DNA of 64,000 bases. It comes from Meiothermus ruber DSM 1279 (lineage in GTDB: Bacteria > Deinococcota > Deinococci > Deinococcales > Thermaceae). Shown here in pieces: positions 20,532 through 29,994 of this stretch (position 1 is its first letter; each line of letters starts with the position of its first letter). The stretch spans positions 2,108,001 through 2,172,000 of the forward strand of contig NC_013946.1 in the NCBI RefSeq assembly GCF_000024425.1, in the 5' to 3' direction. The notes under the pieces are model-generated. The model was not told the DNA's origin, did not search any database, and was given only the letters and a program-made list of their open reading frames with translations. The translations under genes and the position numbers were made by a program.

Positions 20532-20637
20532 AAAGCCTCCCAGCGTAGCTCACTCAAGAATCCCAGACACCCACAACCGGGCCGCGGGTTTCTCAAAACC
20601 TCGAGGCTCCCGGCACACACCCGTGCAAAACGATGGC

Positions 20638-21486
20638 TCAGCCTTTCACAGCCCCCGCAGTCAGCCCGGCCACGATGCGCTGCTGGAAGATCAGCACCAG
20701 GATCACCAGCGGCACCGTCACCACCACCGAGGCCGCCATAATCGAACCCCAGGGAATCTCAAAGGGGGTGGCCCCACCAAACGAGGCAATGGCCACCGGC
20801 ACGGTGCGCACGTTGTTACCAATGGTAAAGGTCAGGGCGAAGAGGTACTCGTTCCAGGCGGCGATAAAGGCCAGCAGGCCGGTGGTCACCAGACCAGGGC
20901 CGGTGAGGGGCAGCATGACCTTGATCAGGGTTTGCATGGGCGTGGCCCCGTCCACGTAGGCGGCCTCCTCGAGCTCCCGCGGCAGCCCCCGAAAGTAGCC
21001 GGTCAGCACCCACACGGTAAAGGGCAGGGTGAAGAGCATATACGACAGAATCAGACCCGCATGGGTATTAAACAAACCCGTCTCCCGCAGCAGCACAAAC
21101 ATCCCCGAGAGCACCGACACCTGGGGGAACATGGTCATGGCCAGCACCAGGTACAGCACCGCATTCTTGGGAGGAAAGCGCAGCCGACCCAGCGCGTAAG
21201 CCGCCATCACCCCCAGCACCAGGCAGATCAGGGTGGCCCCCCCTGCCACAATCAGCGAGTTGAGCAGGTTGCGGCCAAACTCCGCCCCGCTAAAGACGTT
21301 CTGGTAATGCGTAAGGGTAAAGGGCACTGGCAAAAAGCTTGGGTTCGAACTAAACAGCGCATCGCTGGTTTTGAAGCTGCTAATTACCGCCCAGTAAAAA
21401 GGAAACACGCTGTAGACCACGATAAAGACCACCAGCGCATAAAACAGCACCCTTCCAGCGTAATAACCCAGACCTTTAGTCCTCAC
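20638..21486 (-). CDS. malG: Sugar ABC transporter permease, MalG type
   Basis: A 282 aa inner-membrane protein with six predicted helices. The EAA loop reads ELEEAAYVDGATPMQTLIKVMLPLTGPGL, the site that docks to the ATPase. The start is GTG 21486, inside GTGAGGACTAA, which overlaps the malF stop by 11 bp; the open extension to 21528 lies within malF. It forms the permease with MalF. No ATP-binding gene lies nearby, so a shared MsiK/MalK-like ATPase elsewhere is expected. Confidence 0.9.
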   Translation of the reverse strand: MRTKGLGYYAGRVLFYALVVFIVVYSVFPFYWAVISSFKTSDALFSSNPSFLPVPFTLTHYQNVFSGAEFGRNLLNSLIVAGGATLICLVLGVMAAYALGRLRFPPKNAVLYLVLAMTMFPQVSVLSGMFVLLRETGLFNTHAGLILSYMLFTLPFTVWVLTGYFRGLPRELEEAAYVDGATPMQTLIKVMLPLTGPGLVTTGLLAFIAAWNEYLFALTFTIGNNVRTVPVAIASFGGATPFEIPWGSIMAASVVVTVPLVILVLIFQQRIVAGLTAGAVKG

Positions 21487-22357
21487 CGCGCACCCCCTTT
21501 CCAGCCACGCGCATGTACAGCACCACAAAGATAAAGATGATCACCAAAATCGCCACCGATACCGCAGAACCATACCCCAAGTCCTGAAAATCAATCAGGG
21601 TCTGGCGGTTGTAAATGGCCAGGCTGCGGGTAGCGGTGTTGACCCCCACCATCACGAAAATCACGTCGAAAACCCGCAGCGCGTCCAGGGTACGGAAAAT
21701 AAGGGCCACCACCAGGGCTGGGGTTAGTAGCGGGAGCGTCAGCGTCCAGAACTGCTGCCACTTGCTGGCCCCGTCAATGTCGGCGGCCTCGTAGATGTCG
21801 GATGGAATCAACTGCAACCCGGCCAAAAGCAGCAAGGCCATGAAGGGGGTGGTCTTCCACACATCCACCGCCACCATGGCCCACAGCACGGTATTGGGGT
21901 TGGCCAGGAAGGCGATTTTGTTGGCTACCAAACCGGTATTGACCAGGATGACGTTAATCACCCCGTAGATGTCGTTGAGCATCCACTGCCACATCTTGGC
22001 CGAGACCACCGTGGGGATGGCCCAGGGAATCAGGATGGCCGCCCGCACGATACCGCGGCCTCTAAAGTTGGAGTGGATCACCAGGGCAATAGCCAGGCCG
22101 AGCACGGTCTCGAGAAAAACCGAAACCACTGTAAAGCGCAGGGTGTTCCAGAGCGCACCCCTAAAGTCGGGGTCTTGCAACAGGAAAATGTAGTTCTTAA
22201 AACCCACAAACTCGGTGGGCTCTACAAATGAGATATCGGCCCGGTGAAACGAGTAGTAGAACACCTGCGCCAGGGGATAGCCCGCCACAAACGCCACCAC
22301 CAAGAGCGTGGGCAGTACCAGCAGCCAGGCCAAGCGGGTTTGTCGAATAGTGAGCAT
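21476..22357 (-). CDS. malF: Sugar ABC transporter permease, MalF type
   Basis: A 293 aa inner-membrane permease with six predicted helices. The EAA motif is IYEAADIDGASKWQQFWTLT, and LIPWAIPTVVSAKMWQWML is typical of trehalose/maltose-type permeases. A 179 bp gap with a terminator-like hairpin separates it from the binding-protein gene. It overlaps malG by 11 bp. Substrate specificity (trehalose, maltose or related alpha-glucosides) is inferred from the GH31 gene and from resemblance of the binding protein to Thermus trehalose/maltose-binding proteins. Confidence 0.9.
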   Translation of the reverse strand: MLTIRQTRLAWLLVLPTLLVVAFVAGYPLAQVFYYSFHRADISFVEPTEFVGFKNYIFLLQDPDFRGALWNTLRFTVVSVFLETVLGLAIALVIHSNFRGRGIVRAAILIPWAIPTVVSAKMWQWMLNDIYGVINVILVNTGLVANKIAFLANPNTVLWAMVAVDVWKTTPFMALLLLAGLQLIPSDIYEAADIDGASKWQQFWTLTLPLLTPALVVALIFRTLDALRVFDVIFVMVGVNTATRSLAIYNRQTLIDFQDLGYGSAVSVAILVIIFIFVVLYMRVAGKGVRGED

Positions 22358-22488
22358 CTATATACACCTCCACTCAAGTTAGCCGTTGGGAGCCAGCTAT
22401 TTTTCTAGGTGCTGCTACTATATCGCTTTATATGCCCATCGTCCAATGATCTGTGCTCAATGCATCCTTCTACCAAATACCAAAGAAA

Positions 22489-22510
22489 TGGGGCCGGATA
22501 CCCGACCCCA
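22489..22510 (-). terminator. Attenuating hairpin between malE and malF
   Basis: The minus-strand RNA reads TGGGGTCGG-GTAT-CCGGCCCCA, a 9 bp stem with one G-U pair, followed by TTTCTTTGG. The T-tract is imperfect, so partial termination is likely. That would explain higher expression of the binding protein than of the permeases, as in many binding-protein-dependent operons. Confidence 0.55.
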
Positions 22511-22536
22511 CTCCCTATCAAAGCACCACCACAAAC

Positions 22537-23808
<1,272 letters not shown>

Positions 23809-23821
23809 GTCTCCTCCTATT

Positions 23822-23842
23822 TCGTTGGAAGTGCTTCCACGA
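23822..23842. promoter_or_regulatory. LacI-type operator O1 of the malE operon
   Basis: A 21 bp palindrome with arms TCGT-T-GGAAG and CTTCC-A-CGA around the central TG lies between the promoter and the malE Shine-Dalgarno. The core TGGAAGTGCTTCCA is very close to operators of LacI/MalR-family sugar repressors. No lacI-type gene was seen in the window. Confidence 0.65.
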
Positions 23843-23879
23843 CAAGCCAGCCGCCGGAGTCGCCAGCATTCTGTCTTTT

Positions 23880-23891
23880 AGAAGAACTTCC
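23880..23891. promoter_or_regulatory. LacI-type operator O2 of the malE operon
   Basis: AGAAG-AA-CTTCC repeats the core of O1 (GGAAG-NN-CTTCC) with one changed base. It falls about 8-19 bp after the -10 element, near the transcription start. O1 and O2 centres are about 54 bp apart, near five helical turns, which would allow a tetramer or two dimers to lie on one DNA face. Confidence 0.5.
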
Positions 23892-23898
23892 TCCGCGA

Positions 23899-23927
23899 AG
23901 TCTATACCAGCCGCCGCATACTGTCAA
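23899..23927 (-). promoter_or_regulatory. Promoter of the malEFG-GH31 operon
   Basis: On the minus strand a consensus -35 TTGACA (23922-23927), 17 bp spacer and -10 TAGACT (23899-23904). It gives a leader of about 85 nt containing O2 and O1. Confidence 0.7.
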
Positions 23928-24072
23928 CTCAGTACCAATCACTTAGCAAATCGCACAGGAACAGTAAAATTCAGCGCGACCACTCCACATATTTGGATGC
24001 CGTCTAAGGGAGAAACCCTGGCAAAGATTGGACTGGATAGCGGTTTTATAGTGCTTCAGGGCTCTTTCATAC

Positions 24073-24126
24073 GCATTTCGGTGGTATCGTTCACTATGGC
24101 AAGCCTAAACGATTCTACCGAAATGC
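24073..24126. repeat. Long imperfect inverted repeat IR-A
   Basis: GCATTTCGGTGGTATCGTT (24073-24091) and AACGATTCTACCGAAATGC (24108-24126) are complementary at 17 of 19 positions around a 16 nt loop. It lies in the 593 bp gap between malE and nrdJ (23809-24401), which holds no convincing gene. Outside this repeat, IR-B, the malE promoter and the nrdJ terminator I saw nothing else in the gap. Confidence 0.7.
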
Positions 24127-24147
24127 TTTTCTACTCCCTTCGGTCGG

Positions 24148-24193
24148 CTTGAATCCTTCACCTCTGACTGCGCAGGGCGGTGAAGGATTCAAG
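24148..24193. repeat. Perfect 15 bp inverted repeat IR-B
   Basis: CTTGAATCCTTCACC (24148-24162) and GGTGAAGGATTCAAG (24179-24193) pair perfectly around a 16 nt loop, 21 bp after IR-A. The sequence differs from IR-A. There is no T-tract of note on either side, so a plain terminator is unlikely. It could be a remnant of a small non-autonomous mobile element, a nuclease-protecting RNA end or a cruciform site. Confidence 0.75.
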
Positions 24194-24301
24194 CAAAAAC
24201 GGTATCACAACCTTTTGAACGAACCCGGTTTTGGCTTGCCGCAGCCAGCAAACCAGGGGCGCTGTTCCAATGGTCGGCGTGGTTCTTTGCTCGATGCGGT
24301 C

Positions 24302-24345
24302 AAACAAAAGGGGTGGAGCGCCCCGTCGCCGGAGACTGTCCACCC
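24302..24345 (-). terminator. Rho-independent terminator of nrdJ
   Basis: In the minus-strand RNA GGGTGGA (24339-24345) pairs with TCCACCC (24311-24317) around a 21 nt loop, followed by CTTTTGTTTG. It lies 57 bp after the nrdJ stop codon. Confidence 0.65.
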
Positions 24346-24401
24346 TACCCGGTATGGGATTTTAGGTCAGCAATCCGCAGCCGTTTCCGCCAGGCTTCGG
24401 C

Positions 24402-27353
24402 TCATCCGCACTTGCTATACCCGCAGCTATAGCACTTGATACAGCCCTCTTCGCGCACCAGGTTGGCATCGCCGCACTCGGGGCACTTGCCCAGGCCGGT
24501 TTTCGGCTGGATGTTCTGGATGGGTGCGGTCATGGCCCGTTGCATGGCCTGGGGCACCATGCGGTCGTCAGGGGGCATCTGAGCGGCTTTGCGCTCGGCC
24601 TCGGCGATCTGGATTTTGCTGCTGGTCTCGAGGGCCACCGCAATCAGGTCGGCTTTGCTGGTCACGAAGCGGCCCTGGTAGCTGCCGTACAGGCCGCCAT
24701 TAATGCCGCGCAGGGTTTTGACCAGTTCGGCCACCGGCACGCCGTACTGCAGGGCCTTGGAGATGATGCGGCCCAGCGCCTCGCTATCGGCGTTGGCCTC
24801 GTCGCCGGCCTTGCCCGAGGTCAGAATTACCTCCACCGGGTGCTCGCCCTGCATATTCACCGTAACCAGGAAGCTCCGGCGGGTGCCATCGGCGGCGGTG
24901 AGTTTGACCATATCGGTGTAGCCCACCAACCGGCCCGTGCGCTCGAAGATGGGGCGGGCGGTGCGTTCCGGGCTGGGCGGAACCTCCAGAAGGGCGGGCT
25001 GTACGGCCACCGTTTCCTGGCTTTTGCTCTGGGCTTTTTCCTCTTTCTTTTCTTCCTTGCTCACCGAGAGCACCTGGAACTCACGGCTGCCATCGCGGTA
25101 AACCGTAATGCCCTTGCAGCCGGTCATGTAGGCCTCGGTATAGGCCGCCTCCACGTCTTCTACCGTGGCCTGGTTGGGCAGGTTGATGGTCTTGGAGAGC
25201 GAGTTGGCCGCGTAGCCCTCGGCATCGAAGGCGGTTTGCACCACACCTTGCATCCGCACGTGGTCTAGCGGGGGTACGTCGTGGGCCCCTTCAAACACCA
25301 AGGCGATGGCGGCGGGGATGCCCTCGAGGCCCTTCACCGTACCGTGGTTGGCCTGGATGGCCTCGATGATGGCCTCCCAGTTCCAGGCCCCGTCTTTCTC
25401 GAACGGCCCCGTGGCCGGGAACTGCTCCATCATCTCCACAAACAAGGGGTGCAGCAAAGCCTTGTACTGCCCGCCGATGCGCCGCCACATGAAGGGCGAG
25501 AACATCGGCTCGATGCCGCTCGAGACCCCCATCAGCATGCTGGTGGTTCCGGTGGGGGCCACCGTCAGCACCGCCACGTTGCGCCGCGGGCGGATGCCCA
25601 GCGCTTCGAAGGCGGCCCGGTTTTGTTCGTACACCGGGAAGACCCCGCGCTCCTGGCCCAGCCGCTCCGACTCGGCGATGGCCTCTTCACGCATGGCGTT
25701 CATCACCTGGGCCACCACCCGGCGGCCCGCCTCGGAGGAGTAGGGCAGCCCCATCTTGATGAGCATGTCGGCCAGGCCCATCACCCCCAGGCCCAGGCGG
25801 CGCAGGGTCTGGCTGGCGACGCGGTTGTCCTCGAGGGCAAACACGTTCACGTCCAGCACGTTATCCAGGAAGCGTACCGCGGTGCGCACATCCTTGCGGA
25901 ACTCGGCAAAGTTGAACGCGCCGTTTTCCACGTAGGCGGCCAGGTTGATGGCCCCCAGGTCGCAAGGTTCGCCCACCGTTAGGGGGATTTCCCCGCACGG
26001 ATTGGTCGAGCGAATCTGATAGCGCGGCCCCAGGTTCTTGAGCGCCGAAAGCTCGTTAATACGATCCACAAAGATCAAGCCGGGCTCACCAGTGGCCCAG
26101 GCGTGCCAGGCAATCTCGTGCCAGAGCCACTTGGCCGGCACCTTGCCATCGTAGACCGGGATGGGCCGGGCACCATCCTGGGCGCGCTCGGGCAGGTCGG
26201 GCAGCGCCCCTGTGTAGGGCCCCTGCACCGGGTAGGGGTAGTATTTACCTGGCACCTCCGAAGGTTCCACTGCCCATAGCCCATCGGCTTGCAGGGTCTG
26301 CCAGAAGGCTTCGGTGACCAGAATCGAGATGTTGAAGGTAGAAATATCGCCCTCGCTGGCCTCCCGGTCGAGGTCTTTGGCGGTCAGGAAGTCCAGCAGG
26401 TCGGGGTGGTCAATGGCGATGGTGGCCATCCCAGCACCACGACGGGTTCCACCCTGGCGCACCACCCGCAGCACCGGGGCGTACACATAGCGCAGGGTGG
26501 CAACGGGGCCGGCTTTTTCGGCCCCCAGGTTGGCCCACTCCAAAAAGTTATCGAAAATCTCCACCAAAAAGCTCACCGGGCCGCTGCTGGTACCACCGCT
26601 GCCCCGGATGGGCGCCCCCTCGGGCCGCAGGCTGCTGAAGTCCACATGGGGTTCCTGGCCCTTTACGGCCAGGCTCGAGGCCGATTTGGCCGCCTCGATA
26701 ATGCCGCGCATATCGTCGGGCACTACCAGCACGTCGCCGGGCCGCTCGCGCACGGTCATCACCCCGTTGCGCCGGGCCAGCGCCGCGAGTTCGGGCTTCA
26801 AAAGGCCGTAAACCACCCGCGTCCAGTTACGCACGGTGATCTGTTCCTTATCGCCATCGGGGTTAATGGGGGGGCGCATCATGCCCTTGATGAAATCCTC
26901 GACGTCGGCGTGGTCGGCGGCAATGTAAGCGAAGCCGCGCACCGTACCGCGGGGGCCGGCATGCTTGCGCGAAACGTAGGGGTCAAGGTTGACGCCGTTT
27001 CCCCCCCCCACCTTGGTCACCAGGGCCAGCTTGGTTGCAACCTCCATCACCCCATCAAAGCTGCTGGGGTCGTGTTCGGTTGCGCCCTGTACAAAGCAGT
27101 TGAGCACATTACCGTGCTGGGTGCCCGCCCCTGCCAGCACCCGCCCACCCGGGCAAAAGCGTTTGGAAGCCATCAACCGGTAAAACTGCTCGCTCCAGTA
27201 TTGCTTATCCTGCTCGGATTTTTCCGGCGAAGCCACCCAGGTAGCCACCCGGCGAAACATGCCAAACACATCCCCATCGCCCGGCTGCATATACTGGCGC
27301 TTGGCTATGGCTTGGGCATGGTCATCGAACGGTGCAGGCTCAAAGCTATGCAT
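24402..27353 (-). CDS. nrdJ: Adenosylcobalamin-dependent (class II) ribonucleotide reductase
   Basis: A 983 aa enzyme reducing ribonucleotides to deoxyribonucleotides with vitamin B12 as radical source. Visible are the N-terminal redox cysteine in GNVLNCFVQGATE, VGGGNGVNLDP, RQGGTRRGAGMATI, the radical site STNPCGEIPL near residue 450, LTVAPTGTTSMLMGVSSGIEP, and a C-terminal zinc-like CPECGDANL...CIKCYSCGYSKC tail. A lysine/glutamate-rich spacer (KEEKKEEKAQSK) precedes the tail domain. A candidate NrdR box lies 48-58 bp upstream of the ATG. B12 dependence explains DNA synthesis with or without oxygen. Confidence 0.96.
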   Translation of the reverse strand: MHSFEPAPFDDHAQAIAKRQYMQPGDGDVFGMFRRVATWVASPEKSEQDKQYWSEQFYRLMASKRFCPGGRVLAGAGTQHGNVLNCFVQGATEHDPSSFDGVMEVATKLALVTKVGGGNGVNLDPYVSRKHAGPRGTVRGFAYIAADHADVEDFIKGMMRPPINPDGDKEQITVRNWTRVVYGLLKPELAALARRNGVMTVRERPGDVLVVPDDMRGIIEAAKSASSLAVKGQEPHVDFSSLRPEGAPIRGSGGTSSGPVSFLVEIFDNFLEWANLGAEKAGPVATLRYVYAPVLRVVRQGGTRRGAGMATIAIDHPDLLDFLTAKDLDREASEGDISTFNISILVTEAFWQTLQADGLWAVEPSEVPGKYYPYPVQGPYTGALPDLPERAQDGARPIPVYDGKVPAKWLWHEIAWHAWATGEPGLIFVDRINELSALKNLGPRYQIRSTNPCGEIPLTVGEPCDLGAINLAAYVENGAFNFAEFRKDVRTAVRFLDNVLDVNVFALEDNRVASQTLRRLGLGVMGLADMLIKMGLPYSSEAGRRVVAQVMNAMREEAIAESERLGQERGVFPVYEQNRAAFEALGIRPRRNVAVLTVAPTGTTSMLMGVSSGIEPMFSPFMWRRIGGQYKALLHPLFVEMMEQFPATGPFEKDGAWNWEAIIEAIQANHGTVKGLEGIPAAIALVFEGAHDVPPLDHVRMQGVVQTAFDAEGYAANSLSKTINLPNQATVEDVEAAYTEAYMTGCKGITVYRDGSREFQVLSVSKEEKKEEKAQSKSQETVAVQPALLEVPPSPERTARPIFERTGRLVGYTDMVKLTAADGTRRSFLVTVNMQGEHPVEVILTSGKAGDEANADSEALGRIISKALQYGVPVAELVKTLRGINGGLYGSYQGRFVTSKADLIAVALETSSKIQIAEAERKAAQMPPDDRMVPQAMQRAMTAPIQNIQPKTGLGKCPECGDANLVREEGCIKCYSCGYSKCG

Positions 27354-27400
27354 GAACTCCTCCCAATTTTCAGCAAGAACACCCCGGCCACCCTGGTGGC

Positions 27401-27411
27401 ACTATATATAG
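27401..27411. promoter_or_regulatory. Candidate NrdR box upstream of nrdJ
   Basis: ACTATATATAG contains CTATATATAG (27402-27411), which fits the core CWATATATWG of the box bound by the repressor NrdR at ribonucleotide reductase promoters. The flanks (GCA left, GGG right) are weaker. It would overlap the -10 region of nrdJ. A second, partial AT box CATATATTGTGA is at 27535-27546, further away than the usual tandem spacing. Confidence 0.45.
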
Positions 27412-27548
27412 GGGCTTCCGCGCTAAATGCTACTACCGGTTGTGTGTTCCTGGCAAGTAGACCAGAGTAACGATTAAGAATGCTAGCAATACGATAGTTA
27501 CATAATATGCCAAGACCCGCCCAGAAGCAAGGCTCATATATTGTGATT

Positions 27549-27578
27549 CTTATAGCATCTAGACACTATAAGCAGTAA
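27549..27578 (-). promoter_or_regulatory. Possible distal nrdJ promoter in the 27354-27630 gap
   Basis: On the minus strand TTACTG (27573-27578), an 18 bp spacer and TATAAG (27549-27554). A 7 bp inverted repeat CTTATAG/CTATAAG (27549-27572) overlaps it. The 277 bp gap between the GH13 gene and nrdJ is clearly AT-richer than its surroundings and holds no gene that I can support. No cobalamin riboswitch motif was recognised. Confidence 0.3.
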
Positions 27579-27630
27579 TTCTATGCTGGATTGCATCTGT
27601 TACAGGCAGAAAATCCCAGCCACCCGGTTC

Positions 27631-29085
27631 CTATTCAAGGGGCTGCCAAACCGCCAGGCTAAACGGCTCGAGGACACCATCTTCCAGATAACCGCCCACG
27701 CAGCGGCCTGTTTTGCCTGATAACCGGTCGACCGTCCGCTCGCCCCGCGGCCACAGCCCGTGCAGAGGAAAATCGATGCGCCAGGGTTCCGGGGAGGTAT
27801 TGATCGTTACCACCACGCTGGAATGCTCGAGGGTACGGGCAAAGGCCAGGTGGCCGTCCTGGGCATACAGGTACTGGTAGCGCCCCCGGCGCAGCGCTGG
27901 CAACGAGCGACGCAAAGCCGACATCTGCTGGATGGTCTGCTGAATGGATTTGTGCCAGCGAGACTCATCCCAGATCATGCCGCGGCGGTTGTCGGGATCG
28001 TGGCCTCCGGCCATGCCGATCTCGTCACCGTAGTAGACCGTGGGTGCGCCTGGAAGGGTGAAAAGCATGGCAAAAGCCAACTGCACCCGCTCAACCTGGC
28101 CGCGCAAAATACTGAAGATGCGGGGGGTGTCGTGCGAGGTCATGATGTTCATCTGGGCGGTCACGATCTCCCAGTCGTAGCGGCGGAAGAGCTCCTCGAG
28201 GCGGTGGTGGCAGGCCATGGCCCCCAGGCTTTCTATGCGCCCCAGGCCGCTTTTGGCAGCCAGGTCTTTGTCCAGCACATCAGCCCCCACAAAGCCCAGG
28301 ATGGCCCGCCCCAGCGGATAGTTCATCACCGCGTCAAATTGATCGCCTTGCAACCAGCGGCTGGCGTCATCCCAGATCTCACCCACAATGTAGGCCTCGG
28401 GGTTCCGGGCCTTAACCCTCCGGCGGAACTCACGCCAAAAATCGTCGTCGTCAATCTCGTTGGGCACATCCAGGCGCCAGCCATCAATACCGTACTGTAG
28501 CCAGTATTCCGCCACCGACAGCAGATACTCCCGACACTCGGGGTTGGCGGTGTTGAACTTGGGAAGCTCGGGGTTGTTCCACCAGGCCGCGTAGTTGGCG
28601 TGTTTGGTATAGGCGTTCAGGGGAAACTTGTAGATGTGAAACCAGTTGAGGTAGGGCGAGGCCGCCTCGTTTTCCATGATGTGCTGAAAAGCAAAGTGGG
28701 CCCGCCCGCAGTGGTTGAACACCCCGTCCAACACCACCCGTATATCGCGCCGGTGGGCCTCCTCCACCAACCGCTGCAGCGCCAGATTACCCCCCAGGAT
28801 GGGGTCTACCTGGAAGTAGTCGCTGGTGTGATAGCGGTGGTTGGCCGTCGAGGCGAAGATGGGACAGAAGTACAGGGCGTTGAAGCCCTGCTCTTTAATG
28901 TAGTCCAGCTTCTCGATGACCCCCCAGAGGTTGCCCCCTTTGAAACCGCGCAGGGTAGGGGGGGCATCCCAAGCCTCAAAAGCACCTTGCACCGGCGCAG
29001 GTTGGCCCGCTGGCCCCTGCCCTATGCGAAAACGATCTGGAAATATTTGGTAGAAAACCGCGTCTTTGACCCAATCTGGTGTCAT
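27631..29085 (-). CDS. GH13 alpha-amylase-family enzyme (cyclomaltodextrinase/neopullulanase-like)
   Basis: This 484 aa cytoplasmic enzyme has the GH13 barrel: VFYQIFPDRF, region I VVLDGVFNHCG, region II GWRLDVPNEI (nucleophile Asp), region III VGEIWDDA (acid/base Glu) and region IV MTSHDTPR. TLRGFKGGNLWGVIEKLDYI recalls cyclomaltodextrinases and maltogenic enzymes. The long N-terminal domain of typical neopullulanases is absent; the barrel starts at residue 8. It has no signal peptide, so it likely acts on imported maltodextrins. It lies divergent from gmk and upstream of nrdJ on the same strand. Confidence 0.87.
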   Translation of the reverse strand: MTPDWVKDAVFYQIFPDRFRIGQGPAGQPAPVQGAFEAWDAPPTLRGFKGGNLWGVIEKLDYIKEQGFNALYFCPIFASTANHRYHTSDYFQVDPILGGNLALQRLVEEAHRRDIRVVLDGVFNHCGRAHFAFQHIMENEAASPYLNWFHIYKFPLNAYTKHANYAAWWNNPELPKFNTANPECREYLLSVAEYWLQYGIDGWRLDVPNEIDDDDFWREFRRRVKARNPEAYIVGEIWDDASRWLQGDQFDAVMNYPLGRAILGFVGADVLDKDLAAKSGLGRIESLGAMACHHRLEELFRRYDWEIVTAQMNIMTSHDTPRIFSILRGQVERVQLAFAMLFTLPGAPTVYYGDEIGMAGGHDPDNRRGMIWDESRWHKSIQQTIQQMSALRRSLPALRRGRYQYLYAQDGHLAFARTLEHSSVVVTINTSPEPWRIDFPLHGLWPRGERTVDRLSGKTGRCVGGYLEDGVLEPFSLAVWQPLE

Positions 29086-29196
29086 TCAAGCTCCCACACG
29101 TTACCAGGGGTTAGTCTAAACCCTACGGGCCAAATCTCAAGTGCAGCCACACCATATGTGGCGCTAAACCTCCAGCTCTGATAGGATGCCAAAGTT

Positions 29197-29868
29197 ATGT
29201 CGCGTGGGAATCTGTTTGTCATGACTGGGGCTTCGGGGGTGGGCAAAGGCACCATACGGGGAAGGCTGCTGGAGTACCACCGTATGTACTATTCCATCTC
29301 CATGACCACCCGCCCACCCAGGCCAGGCGAGCGCAATGGGGTGGACTATTACTTTGTGAGCAAGGCCGATTTTGAAAGCAAAATTGCTCAGAATGGCTTT
29401 CTGGAATGGGCCCAGTACGTAGACGACTACTACGGAACCCCGCGCGAGCCGGTAGAAGAAGCGCTCAGCAAAGGGCAGGACGTGCTCCTAGAAATCGAGG
29501 TGCAGGGGGCTTTGCAGGTCAAGCAAACCCTGCCCGAAGCCATCCTGGTTTTCATCATCCCGCCCTCGCTCTCGGAGCTGCGGCGGCGTCTGTTGGTACG
29601 CGGCACCGACAGCCTGCCCAAGATTCGCAAGCGGCTGGAGCGGGCCGTGGAAGAAATCCGTATGGCCGACCGTTTTAAATATGTGCTGGTCAATGACCAG
29701 CTCGACAAGGCTGTCTCCGACTTTGCGGCCATCATCCAGGCCGAGCGGCTGTTGCAGCCCCGCATGCACGAGGCCATCGAGCGGGCGCTTTCCCAAGATC
29801 CCGCCCTGGAAAAAGAGCTAGACGAGCTCGAGCGCAAACGGCTCGAGGCGGGCGAGGCCGGTTCATAA
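29197..29868 (+). CDS. gmk: Guanylate kinase
   Basis: The 223 aa enzyme phosphorylates GMP to GDP with ATP. It has the P-loop GASGVGKGTI, the GMP-binding RPPRPGERNGVDYYFVS, YYGTPREPVEEAL, DVLLEIEVQGALQVK and the lid RLLVRGTDSLPKIRKRLERA. The C-terminus carries a charged extension (ALEKELDELERKRLEAG) of about 20 residues. It starts a plus-strand run gmk-rpoZ-argR-recN, the gmk-rpoZ pairing being common in bacteria. A weak TAGGAT hexamer lies close to the ATG, so the leader may be very short. Confidence 0.95.
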   Translation: MSRGNLFVMTGASGVGKGTIRGRLLEYHRMYYSISMTTRPPRPGERNGVDYYFVSKADFESKIAQNGFLEWAQYVDDYYGTPREPVEEALSKGQDVLLEIEVQGALQVKQTLPEAILVFIIPPSLSELRRRLLVRGTDSLPKIRKRLERAVEEIRMADRFKYVLVNDQLDKAVSDFAAIIQAERLLQPRMHEAIERALSQDPALEKELDELERKRLEAGEAGS

Positions 29869-29956
29869 CCATGGCCTCAGCAAGGATCAACCTCGGTTGC
29901 ACGCTGGGCCCATTGCTTGTTTTTGGAAACTCAAGTATCAGCCCTGATCTTTGGTG

Positions 29957-29962
29957 TACAAT
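29957..29962 (+). promoter_or_regulatory. -10 element of rpoZ
   Basis: TACAAT lies 32 bp before the rpoZ ATG in the 126 bp gap after gmk. No good -35 is visible at the right distance, so the call rests on the -10 alone. Confidence 0.35.
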
Positions 29963-29994
29963 CGGAACTTGGTTGTAGTTGTAGAGGTATACCT

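Noticed and set aside
24149-24439. 96-codon frame over inverted repeat IR-B
   Set aside because: Starts inside the repeat, runs into the nrdJ 3' end, and has no ribosome binding site or family resemblance.
27354-27630. Cobalamin riboswitch upstream of nrdJ
   Set aside because: No B12-box-like sequence or long multistem structure was recognised; the region is short and AT-rich.
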